A stretch of DNA of 64,000 nucleotides, from contig NC_067195.1 in the NCBI RefSeq assembly GCF_000699445.3, positions 57,578,465-57,642,464 on the forward strand, written 5' to 3'. Position 1 is the stretch's first letter. Each line of letters starts with the position of its first letter. The stretch comes from Schistosoma haematobium. Taxonomy: Eukaryota; Platyhelminthes; Trematoda; Strigeidida; Schistosomatidae. Shown here one piece after another: positions 37,871 through 48,800 of this stretch. The notes beneath the pieces are model-generated. The model was not told the origin of the DNA, did no database searches, and saw only the letters and a program-made list of their open reading frames with translations. The position numbers and the translations under genes were made by a program.

Positions 37871-37971
37871 TTTGCTTAACAACTTCGATTTGACTGAATG
37901 ATAAATTGGAAAGTAATTCTCAATTAAATATTAAAAGCGCGAAGTTCAGCAAAGAAATCTCTTTTCAACAA

Positions 37972-38095
37972 GTTTGAGACACTTCATTGACATTTTGCAA
38001 ATGCATTACTTACTGTATGATTCTTAGATTTTACTATGTTCTGTAATACATTCGATTGTCCTCACTTGTGTTCTCATTCACTATAGTAACACTGA
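37972..38095 (-). repeat. ~280-bp dispersed repeat, copy g (partial, right arm of pair f/g)
   Basis: It is the outer ~120 bp only. On the minus strand it begins AGTGAATGAGAACACAAGTGAGG and ends in the TTTGCAAAATGTCAATGAAG block. Orientation is opposite to copy f. Confidence 0.65.
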
Positions 38096-38404
38096 AATAG
38101 TTTCATAAATGAAACTACTAATTTTCATTATTTCTGATTTGAAAAATTTTATAAATTCTAAACGAAATTTTATAATTGTAGATTATCACAATAATACCCT
38201 ATGTTCGTATTGATTTCAACTATATCTTAAAAAGATAACTATGAAATTTTTGTTGCTTTTTCTCTTTCACAAGTAACATTTTAATTTATTCATAATAATT
38301 ACATCAAAATATAATTGTGAATAGATAAGTATTTTTATAAATCCATGTAAAGATTTTGTATTAAATTTGTTTGATTGATGGACATTAAAAATATAAATAA
38401 ACCA

Positions 38405-38587
38405 AACTGATAGGTCCTGGGTTCGAATCTCACAGGGCGGGATCGTGGATGCGCACTGCCGAGGAGTCTCACAGTAGGACGAAACAGCCATCCAGTGCTT
38501 CCAGGTTTCCCATGGTGGTCTAGCTTCAACTGACTCATGATCTCAAGCTTAAAATTACTATAATATCCACACAACCCATTCTGATAT
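38405..38587 (+). mobile_element. Hammerhead SINE, 5'-truncated
   Basis: It begins at GATAGGTCCTGGGTTCGAATCTCACAGGG (B box), then the hammerhead at 38,453-38,498, the standard tail, and the 3' end CCACACAACCCATTCTGATAT. The A box is missing. The minus-strand frames (38,267; 38,335) are shadows. Confidence 0.8.
38453..38498 (+). ncRNA. Hammerhead ribozyme-like motif, core U lesion
   Basis: Stem I GCACTG/CAGTGC, GGAC, GAAA and the cleavage region ATCC are visible, but the core reads CCGAGGA instead of CTGAGGA, and the triplet before the cut reads ATC instead of GTC. The core change is expected to inactivate it. Confidence 0.55.
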
Positions 38588-41576
38588 AAATCATAATCAT
38601 TTTTTAAAATATCGGCTAAATTTTATTCTATTTAAATTTACGAATAGCTAAGGCTTCAATAAATCTGAGTATTTGTCCTTGACAATTTCTTTGAAACGTT
38701 TTAAAAGCTGTATTAATGTCAACTTTGTTTATACAAAATAACTTAACATTAATACTAAACTGATTGACAGATTTCAGTTACCAAAGTGGCGAAACTAGGT
38801 AGAACTTTGGTGATGTGTGGGTTAGAATGATAATGATTGGTTGTTTCCTTAGTCAGACTTGTAGATAGTCTGACAAGCGTTAGATGATTTATATACTCTC
38901 CTATCTTTATTATTATTGTTTTTGGGTTGTGTAGGCTTGTTGTCGGTTTTTAGTGTGGAAAAATATTTACGTTCTAGTCAGACTAATCACGTGTTCTTGA
39001 TCTCAATTGTGTTGAATAGACACTGGGATAGAATCTAGTATAGATATTCGTCTAAGGTAAATTAATGTCTCATTCGTGTAGACGAACAAAACTCGACTGT
39101 TATAACAATTGGTTAACTCTGATTGTTAACATCTCGATCTTACAGGAATGGAATAGCTATTGATAAGTGGATCAGGCACTTCAACGAGGGATGTGATTAC
39201 TTAATGAATGATTCCAGGCCAAAATGACCATTGACCAACACTTTTGACGAAAACATAAAGCGTGTGAAGTTTACTGTTTTTCTATTCCAGATACACGAAA
39301 TGAATTTAAGGAAATCGTCCAAATACTCAGTCCCAGAAAATGAGGCATTTGAATTGTTTGATATGAGAGGAGTAACAGAAATGGTTAAAACAGTGGAAAT
39401 GGAGGTGGGCTTAGCGTATTATCACAAATATCAAGTAATATAAAAGTAAAGAAGACTGATTACCTTGAGTATTTTGAAATAATTCTTTGGTGACCAAAGT
39501 TTGTGTTATGCAGCACGTCATAGCTGTTATGTCACGGTGAACATGACAGCTAATACTGTCCAAGAATTTGAAAAGCATCTTGTTCACGTGAAATGCCAAA
39601 TACAGTTCGTCTGTCTTTAGGTGATTTAATGAAATATAAATTTTGTGCAAAGTCAAATGAATAACTAGCGAATCCAATAATTGACTCAACTACTTACATC
39701 ATAGATCTTTCGAAATATACCCAGAAATACACACGTGAACTACTGTTTATTGTTCTGTTATACGTAGTTTAGCATCAATAAATTAGCTATCAGAAACTAT
39801 AACAATAACAAGTGTTTCAGACTTTCACTTATTCCAGCAACCCATCTAAAACGAGGAAATAGGCTTAGTGAACTTCGCTAAAAGACAACGGATTTGAGAA
39901 AATCTGCATATTTATCTACTCTCACCTTTTAATGGTTACTTGGAAACCTTAAAGATTTCATGACAACAAGATATCAATCTTTCATTTTTGGCAAATTATT
40001 ACCACTATTAATTTTCCCATTACTTTTTTCTTTTCAGTTAAATACGTACACCAAATTAAAGGATCACTGTACCATCATTTGTCTAGTGATTTTAATAAAT
40101 TTGTGTTGCCGCTTTCTTTGCTCCATTTTAGTTCATTTCGATACTAGATTGTGATTAAATAGACAAATAACGAGAGCTCACAAAGTAAAACTGTACTAAT
40201 ATTACTCGTTTCCGGTTGATTCTCTAATTAGCTATCGATTACCTTATCGAAATATCCGCTTGAATAAAAAAACCCAAAATACTTCGTCAGTAGTTATGCG
40301 TGGGTAGCTGATCGATAACTAGGTATAGCCGAAGATTATTAGACACAGTAACTACATTAATTTTACTAATTTGGTAAAAATAACCATTTCACCATGATCT
40401 AGAAACCGAAAATTTTGATACGTAATTTAAAGTAATAACCTATCACTAGGTAGATAAACGCTCATTGATTTATCACGTACATATTCGCTGAGTGTAAACA
40501 ATGTAGATGTTTTAGTAGTTTAATCGTTATGTCCAGCACAATGAATCTTGATACTTCAAATTGTAATGTGTAAAATTAGCGGTTCCTAAATTTATATAAA
40601 CAATCGTTTATCACAAGGTATGTAATACATGAAACGATGAATCCAATAATTAAATTTGGCTTTTCGCGATATTTTATAGAACATTTGCAAGAACAAATTA
40701 CAGCACATTTAACTGACACTATTATCATATATCATAGATTAGATCGGTTTTTATTTTAACTCAGTCACACTAGTTTATGCAATTTTATCCACATTGATGA
40801 TTAAAATCCATAACTGATCACTTTCGGACGATTAATAATGTACACTTCTACAGGGAACTGGCAATCACTTGAATGAAGGCGGTAGAAGTTCTGCACATCG
40901 TTCAACAAAGTTTCAGAACCATACATTTTCTGTTTCCCAAAGTTTCTTGCTAAGTATAAGCATAGAAAATGATAGTGAGTGGATCTTATCATTTCGTTCT
41001 TTGATATACTTATTTTGATATATTAGTCTCCGTGCATTGAATAGTTAACTACTAATCTGATAGTCTACTACACTTCTTCAATTCCAAACGACTTATCACA
41101 AATTTATTAAAAAAGACTGCTAACTAACAAGTTCATTGTGAATACTCGGTGCAGTCTAAATTAACTTGACAAATCCTAATTTCGAAACTTGAGTCTATCG
41201 CTTTTAAATCCAGATAAAGTATACCTATATTTTCGAAACATGATCATGAAAATGCCAGGTTTAACTAAAATCGAATGAACAAAAGTAAGCTACGTCATGG
41301 CTTTGTGCAGAGGATCAAGATCCTTCTATCGTAACAGCTGTCCAAAGTGGACCTTAGGTTCAATTCACATAGGTGTATGGTTTCGAAAACAGAAGTCAAG
41401 ACTAACCTAAAGAGGGTAGTTTCTGGAAGGTCATATGTATAGCAGTGATCCTCAGTAACTGATAAAACATTGAGGAACACTCAAGAAGTGTAGACTGCAA
41501 ACTCTCATTTTACAAGGCTTTATTTTTAGATCTCTGACCCCCTGCCTTAGTTTCACTTCTTCAAATTATGTTTAAG
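38588..41576. other. 3 kb with no supported gene
   Basis: The tract at about 38,790-39,190 is less AT-rich and contains GTCAGAC and GTCTGAC as a 7-bp inverted repeat 9 bases apart. It may be an old LTR, but I found no target duplication. The open frame at 39,231-39,443 contains a good acceptor-like TTTTTCTATTCCAG at 39,270-39,290 followed by 50 open codons, but no family is recognised. The rest is AT-rich. Confidence 0.3.
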
Positions 41577-41758
41577 GCTCAAATGAGACAAGCACCAACT
41601 CTAATGCCTCTAATACAAATGGCCAACTGGTCCGTAAAATTAAGGAAGCATATGAGGGTCTCTCAAGAACAAAGCCATATATACCAGAACTTAAAGCTGG
41701 ATTCAAAGCATATTGGATGCTGGGAACAACTTTCCCCAACCATTTTCCGTCATCTTAA
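41577..41758 (+). CDS. Possible terminal exon of an unidentified plus-strand gene
   Basis: After an AG acceptor with a T-rich run before it, one frame stays open for 59 codons to a TAA at 41,756-41,758. A perfect AATAAA follows 27 bases later (41,785-41,790). The peptide has an Asn/Ser/Thr-rich start, then a basic, helical-looking stretch with VRKIKEAYEGL and an aromatic end with FKAYWMLG. I do not recognise the family. The gene would converge on HOP2, whose last exon is 1.06 kb away. No convincing upstream exons were found. A 3' piece of a processed pseudogene is also possible. Confidence 0.35.
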
Positions 41759-41784
41759 TTGCTATATTACTGTAGTATTTTCGT

Positions 41785-41790
41785 AATAAA
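41785..41790 (+). terminator. AATAAA poly(A) signal
   Basis: A canonical polyadenylation hexamer 27 bases after the stop of the possible terminal exon. By itself AATAAA is frequent in AT-rich DNA, so the weight lies in its position. Confidence 0.35.
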
Positions 41791-42559
41791 TTTATTTCTC
41801 ATGGAAATATCTGCCTCTCAAGAAAACTTAGATTTATACCGGAGTGCCCGAAGGACGTATTATTCCTATTGTCTTCACTCTTGCACATAGTGCTGAAGAA
41901 TGCAGGAATCCAACCATGAGGGATTATCGTGCATTAGACAGTTAAATAATTGCGAATAGACACTCTATAACGCACATTCACGATTTTATTATCGAAACAC
42001 ATGGACCTACTGTTTTTTCTAAGATCTACTTAGTTGACAATGACTCAGTAAGATCGAAGTGACTGGTGTGTTCAAAAGCTAGAATAATCCATGTAGGCGT
42101 AACATAGTACTGCATACTATAGGAGAGAACGGCTAGACAAAGCGATGGCATTAGTTCATGAAATAATTGGCCGTTGCTCCATTCCGTGTTTGTAGGCTTG
42201 GATAAATTACAATTAAAGGTTGGAAAACTGGATTGTATGGGTCGAAATCGGTTAGTAACGCAGATAAACTTGTTTTCTTTTTTTTTGTAAATATTTAGGT
42301 CATATATAATCTCATACCTTAATTCACATTCCGAACAGTGTCCTTTAAATTTTATTTTTCTCACTACCATCGATACTAATACTGTTTCGACTCGTTATTC
42401 ATGCCGTTATTTTCATCTCAATGTGTTGATATGGTGTAACAATTTGTGCTGATGCTGGTTCATACTTTGACTGTGACTGAATGATGTTACTACTAACAAT
42501 GACAATCCAGTGCAAATTATTCATCAGGTACATATTAATGTATTCTGCATTGAGCCACA

Positions 42560-42660
42560 CCGTGTTGTGTGAAGGCTAGTGAGACTGAGATTTTAAAACG
42601 GAAGTTGGTAATGTAGTTTTCGAACCTACGACTACATTTACTGACTTCAAACAATCTTAA
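42560..42660 (-). mobile_element. Possible degraded tRNA-derived SINE
   Basis: On the minus strand a GTAGGTTCGAAAAC B-box-like motif is followed by ~90 bases ending in CACAACACGGTG. A related CACACCGTGTTGTG occurs at about 20,247. No A box is clear. It is downstream of the HOP2 stop codon. Confidence 0.25.
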
Positions 42661-42821
42661 CTTTATAAGAAAAAAAATATTTAAAATGCTAAGCGATGTT
42701 TGACCAAAATTTTATCTTAGAAAAAAAACAACGATATGAAGTGAAAACGGAATAAAAAATATGTATAAAGAAAATATCAAATGCAAATAGGCTTGGGCTT
42801 TCCGATAACCAACTTCTCATT

Positions 42822-42875
42822 TCATGTTGGTATTGTAATCCCACGGTCTTCATCTGTTTCTATACCTATATCAGA
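42822..42875 (-). CDS. HOP2: HOP2 exon 9 (terminal)
   Basis: The acceptor TTTTATTCCAG is followed by 17 codons and a TGA. It carries the conserved C-terminal GIETDED motif and ends ITIPT, comparable to the vertebrate end VTLP. It starts in phase 0. No clear AATAAA was seen in the next 150 bases on the minus strand. Confidence 0.92.
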   Translation of the reverse strand, partial: SDIGIETDEDRGITIPT

Positions 42876-45800
42876 CTGGAATAAAATGAATGACTGAAGT
42901 ATACGTTTCCGACTAGAAACTATAAATGTACTGATATATTTACTTTACCTCAATAGTAAACCTGTAATTCACTGTGTTATTCATTTAAAGCAATAAAAAT
43001 AAAGCAGATTAGAATTGATTAAATGTTGATGTACAGCCACATACGAATTTATCCTAATAATTCATTGTGGATAACAATTCATACAGATAAACAGCCATGG
43101 GGAGATATCTCACAAGTCTACCAATATGATAACAAACAAGCAAAAACAAAATGTCAATAACTCCATTCACTTGGTTGTCCTTTTCGTGCTACGTAATCCT
43201 ATCCATTATGATTAGTTGAAGTAATATATAATTATTTCCATAGCTCACGAAGTGTAACAAAGATATTTCTTTATCGAAGCGAACCCATCCCGCTACAAAA
43301 TTATTTCAATGTTTTAAATTTTTCCCACTCACAGTGGTATTTCTTTCCTCATTCTTTATCTTGAGTTACTAACTCATCTTTGGAATGTACTCCTTAATTA
43401 CTCTGTCATAATTATTGATGTCATTGTTAGATATAGCCAAACGCAACTTGAAGGACAACTTTTTATTGGTTGCGCTTTTAATGTTATGACTGATACCTTA
43501 ACGCTAAACGAGCAAGGAGTTGTAAATACAGTGTTTATTTTGTCTTTCTTGGTCGTACCATTATTTAGTTTTGAGATATCTAGTTCACCCATTAGGCTAG
43601 AATCGTTGTAAGAATTCCATCGTCTTAGAAAAAACTATAACAACCTGCCGAAGTTTATCTACACCTTAATTCACTTGCAAATATATTTGAAAGAGTAATA
43701 TCTATGTTGTTTCCTCCAAATTTCCTTTGAAACTTTGTTTTAAAACAAAAGAAATCAAAGTTTAGATAAGAACATAACACGAGTAAAGTGAGATCATTTT
43801 AAAAGCTAATGTCAACGCCTTATAACTCGAATTCATACGTGACCTCATCAGTTTTCATGTAGTTCATCTGTCCACATAAGAGAAAGGAATACTACAACTG
43901 AAGATCTAGAAGAATAAAAGTATGGTTTAAATGAGGCAGTTCCTACAAACCGTCAACTACAAAACATTGAAACGAACGGATATTTACTAATTTAAGTACT
44001 AATGTAAAACAGCAGTGTTTCATAGGGAAGGTAAAGTTTAAGATCCTACGGTAGAATAATACAAACTGGAGTTAGAATCAATCCCTACACAGTCAGTAAC
44101 TCTTCAACAGCCTTTTGTATCAATCAGCCAAGCTGAACAGGAGTGTAAACAAGTTAAAATTTGACTTCCCAGCCACTGCAAGAGAAGTCCTACTCACTGC
44201 CTTCTCGTGGCATTACTGTTGTTTACGAAATTGAGAGGACGAATGTCCGGCAGTTTACCCGGGTTGGTGGACACGGAGGGCAGTATCACAGCCCACACAC
44301 AAATCAATTGACTTTTATGACGCATATGTATTCCGTGCCCCCTTTGTATCAATATCTGTGTTTAAATAAATAAATAAAACTTGACAATCAAATATGATAG
44401 ATAGGAAAGACCTTTCAAAACATTTTTAATTGATAAGAATGAGTAGGAAACGTCCCACAACTTACCATTAACTGTTTCTTGCTGGAAGGATAACTTTCAG
44501 CCACAGCATCAACAATATTCATTGCCTGATAATTGAGCAAGAATCAGTAACAATGTTTAATAAATTAAATCATAGAGAAATTATATAGTTCATCCAGAAA
44601 TTACGATAATATTAGTGTCCAGTTCATTGTCAAAATAAAATTACAACTGTATAGAAATAACATTTCAGTATGTATTGTAAGAAAACACAGACAGTAGGTA
44701 TGATTGACTAAAGAAAAAAAATTAGCAGCCATGTTTATAAAGTTGGCAAATCATTTAAGATAAAAAGTTCCAAAACGTAGCACATAACGGTAATCAAACT
44801 AGACAGGAGGAAAAACTCCAACTGTAAATAGAATAATAGACCAATACAGATATGATAAGAGACTAGTAGAAGTAAGAGGCTGTTACTCATTCATATGTAC
44901 AAATTATAAAAAAAAGTTATTACTGTGCAGACTACTTACTATGACTACGTAGTATGGTGTGAAACAGAAAAAAAGACAGGTAGCGAAGAAATGAGCATTA
45001 AAACTAAGACAAACTATACAAATATAATTGTTGTAAGCCCAGTAAATGATATTCAGACAACAGTATTTTTAAAAAAATGTGAGAATTTTACAGAATTAAT
45101 TCGATGCTAAACAAAGAGTGGCTTCTTCATGAAAACATAGCTGCAATTAAATATGTGTAGAATATGAAGTAATGATATAAACGTTCATTCCAAATTACAA
45201 ACTTGTTTATGACAAATACACACTACCAGTGTATTTTTCGTCGGATAGTTATTTGGTAGATGTATTTTTATCTCCATACATTAGATCCCAATAGATGTTT
45301 TCGCCATAGAAAACTTATCAACTACTCTAAAACACTTAGTGTCTGATAAATGTCGATAATGCAATGAGAAGATAAAGGTTATCAGAGGTATATGATACCT
45401 TTGTGCAATACACTTCGAACAATCTAACCACATATATACTTGTTAAGACATTTTATATGAAAAGATCAACAACTAGACAAATCAAAAGGTAAGCGGAAAC
45501 AAAGATAATAATAAAGTATACAAAACAATGTGGAAACAAATCAGTATTATCAAGGTAGGCTTACGGTAGAAACAAATTGTTTTTGAACACATAAAAGGGG
45601 TTTCGGTTTCTGCATAACCGAGGTTTCAATAAACCTTAGGATATGTCGTTGAATGTTTTTGTACAAAACCACAAAGGCTGACTCGATGTCAACCTTATGA
45701 CCAGTCTCAACCGAATGTTTCGTAATGGAGGAAGATATTTGTTTATCCTGTAATCTTATTTGACCATCGGAATTCATTTGTTTTTTGCAGCCAGTTAAGT

Positions 45801-48800
45801 ACGTGTTTAGCCACAATTACTTGTAGCTCACGATTGCTCCTCTCTATGTATGTTTTTCCGCACATACATATAAATTGATACACGCAAAGTAATGTGACAC
45901 AATCGCTTACATGCTGTTTGTGCTTTTGGTGAAACATGGACCTTGACTTTTCAATGATGGAAAAATGGGATGCATAAAATGTCCTATTGACAGCTAATTT
46001 AAGTTTTCGCTTCAACATGAGACTATTTGAGTCAACTCTAAATGGTAAAGTAACGAAGACTCGCTTTTTGGGTGCCAAAAACATCATAGGTCTCATGGTA
46101 TTGCAACTTTTCCAACGGCTTATACACTCCTACTGCTACTATAAACAACTATTCATTAATCTCAGAAACTGTTTTGATTCACCACTTTTACTCATCAGAT
46201 AGTGAACAAATAGTCATTCTAAAGATATTATAAGGGACTAGATAATTTTGTTATGTAAATCAAGTCGTATTTTACACTGATTTTAGTTGCAGGATAAAGA
46301 TAGACTTGCAACTGTCTAATACTGCTTTATCACCGATTATTTTTTATTGAAAAGTATGTCATTAAAAACTAATTTTTTGAATTCATTAATTCACTCTCCA
46401 AATAAAAGAAGATAGACAAAAGTTCCGAAACTCACGATACGCTTACGCTTCCTCCATTCGCTGATCATTTTCGTATGATTTTCAGAGACCTAGTAAGATG
46501 CAAACATACATACGTACACAAACTCATCAACTATTTCAGCCGAAATAATGCAAGATAACTGAAAAATTAAGATAGATTTACAACATAAGGTCATAACCAA
46601 CAGGAAGCATTAGGGAGCGTAAATAATAGCTTCTCCAGTCTCGACAGGTCCCAAAATACAGGAGCGATGCTTCGAAGACACCTATCATTGAATACTAGTA
46701 ACCTACGAATATTCTCTGTTCTAAATGGCCATGTTTCACATCCATAAAGTAGAACGTAACGAACTGATGGGCAGTAAACTCGTTCTCTGGTTGGTAGATG
46801 GATAGCTCTCCTACGCCACAAGTGACCCAAGTTGTAAAAAGTCAATCGAGCCTTCTGAATCCGTTGCCAAGACTTTGTCAGACACCAGACCATCAGGACT
46901 GACGAGACATCCCAAGATGAGTGAAGCAGTCGATGTGTTCAACTACTTCACTCCCTATCACTGATTCGGGCGATGATGCAAGCTAATCCTGACACAGTAT
47001 ATACTGATGGCGCGAGATTCTAGAGTCCTGGCTAAAGAAGCCTACTTTCCTATCTGACACAAGGTTCGGACACTAAAAGCCCTAACGTGTAATTTAGGGC
47101 GTGATTTTAGGAGATCAGGAATTACTCGAATCATTAGCATTGGTGGGGCGTGGTAATAAAGACATATGAGAGAGGTTAGGCGTAGGGACAGAAGAATTAT
47201 TCTGAGATGAGGGAGGGATTTGATCGTTAACAAGATGATCTCGAATGCTAATAGAAGTATGAGGGCAGTTGTCAGCTCCGGTTGCCCACACCGTGGAAGG
47301 ATGTTTCTTCTTGGGGGACCTGAAAAAGGAGTTGATTTAGTAGTGGTCTTAGCGACCTGTGAGCGTGACCGCAGAACCCAAGGAACAAATACTTGAGGCC
47401 AGACGCGCACGGCTGGAATTAAGACGACTGTGGCTTTTTTACCTTCACCTTTACCGACATATTCTGATCATATGAACATCCACATTAAAAAAGTAGTGTT
47501 AGAGAAATATTTGTACAATAAGTTTAAGTGCACACTCCCACTCACCGAAATGTATAAAAAGATGTAGTATGCTGAGAAATAAATTATCTCTGATTGTAAA
47601 CACGTTAGAAATCGCATCTGAACTAGTGCCCACATGATAACTCGAGTTTATTGTTACTAAAATGGTAATCGCTGTATAAATTAGTGGCTTTTATGTTCGT
47701 CTTTAAACAATAGTAACCAATTTTATTGTCATCAAAAATATTAGTGTTATTGGATGACAGGTTTGAGTGGAAAATGGGAGGTATAAAACATTGTTCATTA
47801 ATGAGGTGTGTATGAATAATAAACATAAACCACAATTTTCTAAATATAATTAGTCGCGGAAAGTCTTTTTATGGGAGGCTTTTGATGTGCTAGCCTTGCT
47901 CTTCAAGAGGTCTTATCGTCGTACGGGAATCCGTGGGGTAAGGTGGGGTGTGATATTTTAAGACTCGACCTTTTCTGACTCCTTTCCGTTGTGATAAGAC
48001 TACATCGCTGCAGATGCTGGTTGTTCGAGGAAAACAATTTAGTGCTGTCACACCCCTCTAGCCAGTAGTATGACTTTGCCTTCGGTCCTCAAGTTACTGT
48101 TCTTAATAACGTTATCTAGCTGACCTCCTTGTCATGGTAGGACCTGAAGGAACATGTATTCTAGCCAATACAGATCGGTCGAGTCATCACGATAGGTAAC
48201 CCTGATTGCCACGTCAAAGTAACAACTACGATCAGAGTTTATGACAGATATCTAAATCAATTACATCAAAGTGATGCAATGTTTGCGTCGAGTTAAGATT
48301 AATCACATTTTTATATCTGCTCTTGATTAAACGAAGTATACGTGAAAGAGCCTGAAGAGTAGGTAAATTGGAGAGTTTGATCTCAAGTATTACTTACTTA
48401 CGCCTATTGCTCTCAATGGAGCATAGGCCGCCGACCAGCATTCTACAACCCACTCTGTCCTGGGCCTTCCTATCTAGTTCTATCTAATTGTTGTTCATTC
48501 TTCTCATGTCTATCTCCATTTCTCGGCGTAATGTGTTCTTTAGTCTTCTTCTTCTGATCTGGCCTTGAGGGTTCCATGTGAGGGCTTGTCTTGTGACGCA
48601 GTCGGGTGCTTTCCTCAATGTGTGTCCTATCCACTTCCAGAGCTTCTTCCTGATTTCTTCCTCCGCTGGGATCTGGTCTGTTCTCTCCCATAGTTGGCTG
48701 TTGCTAATAGTGTCTGGTCAACGGATCTGAAGTACTTTGCGTAGACAGCTGTTAATAAACACTTGTATCTTCTGGATGATGACTTTCGTAGTTCTCTAAG

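Noticed and set aside
38814..39147. Possible LTR beginning TGTGTGG and ending TTACA
   Set aside because: No matching 5-bp duplication (GGTGA versus GGAAT) and no second copy in the window.
39231..39443. 70-codon frame with a good internal acceptor-like sequence
   Set aside because: Open for 50 codons after the acceptor, but no family is recognised, the candidate donor phases do not fit the only possible downstream exon, and there is no repeat or cDNA support.
42026..42370. 114-codon minus-strand frame downstream of HOP2
   Set aside because: No domain, no conserved motif and no splice link to HOP2, which ends with its own stop at 42,822.
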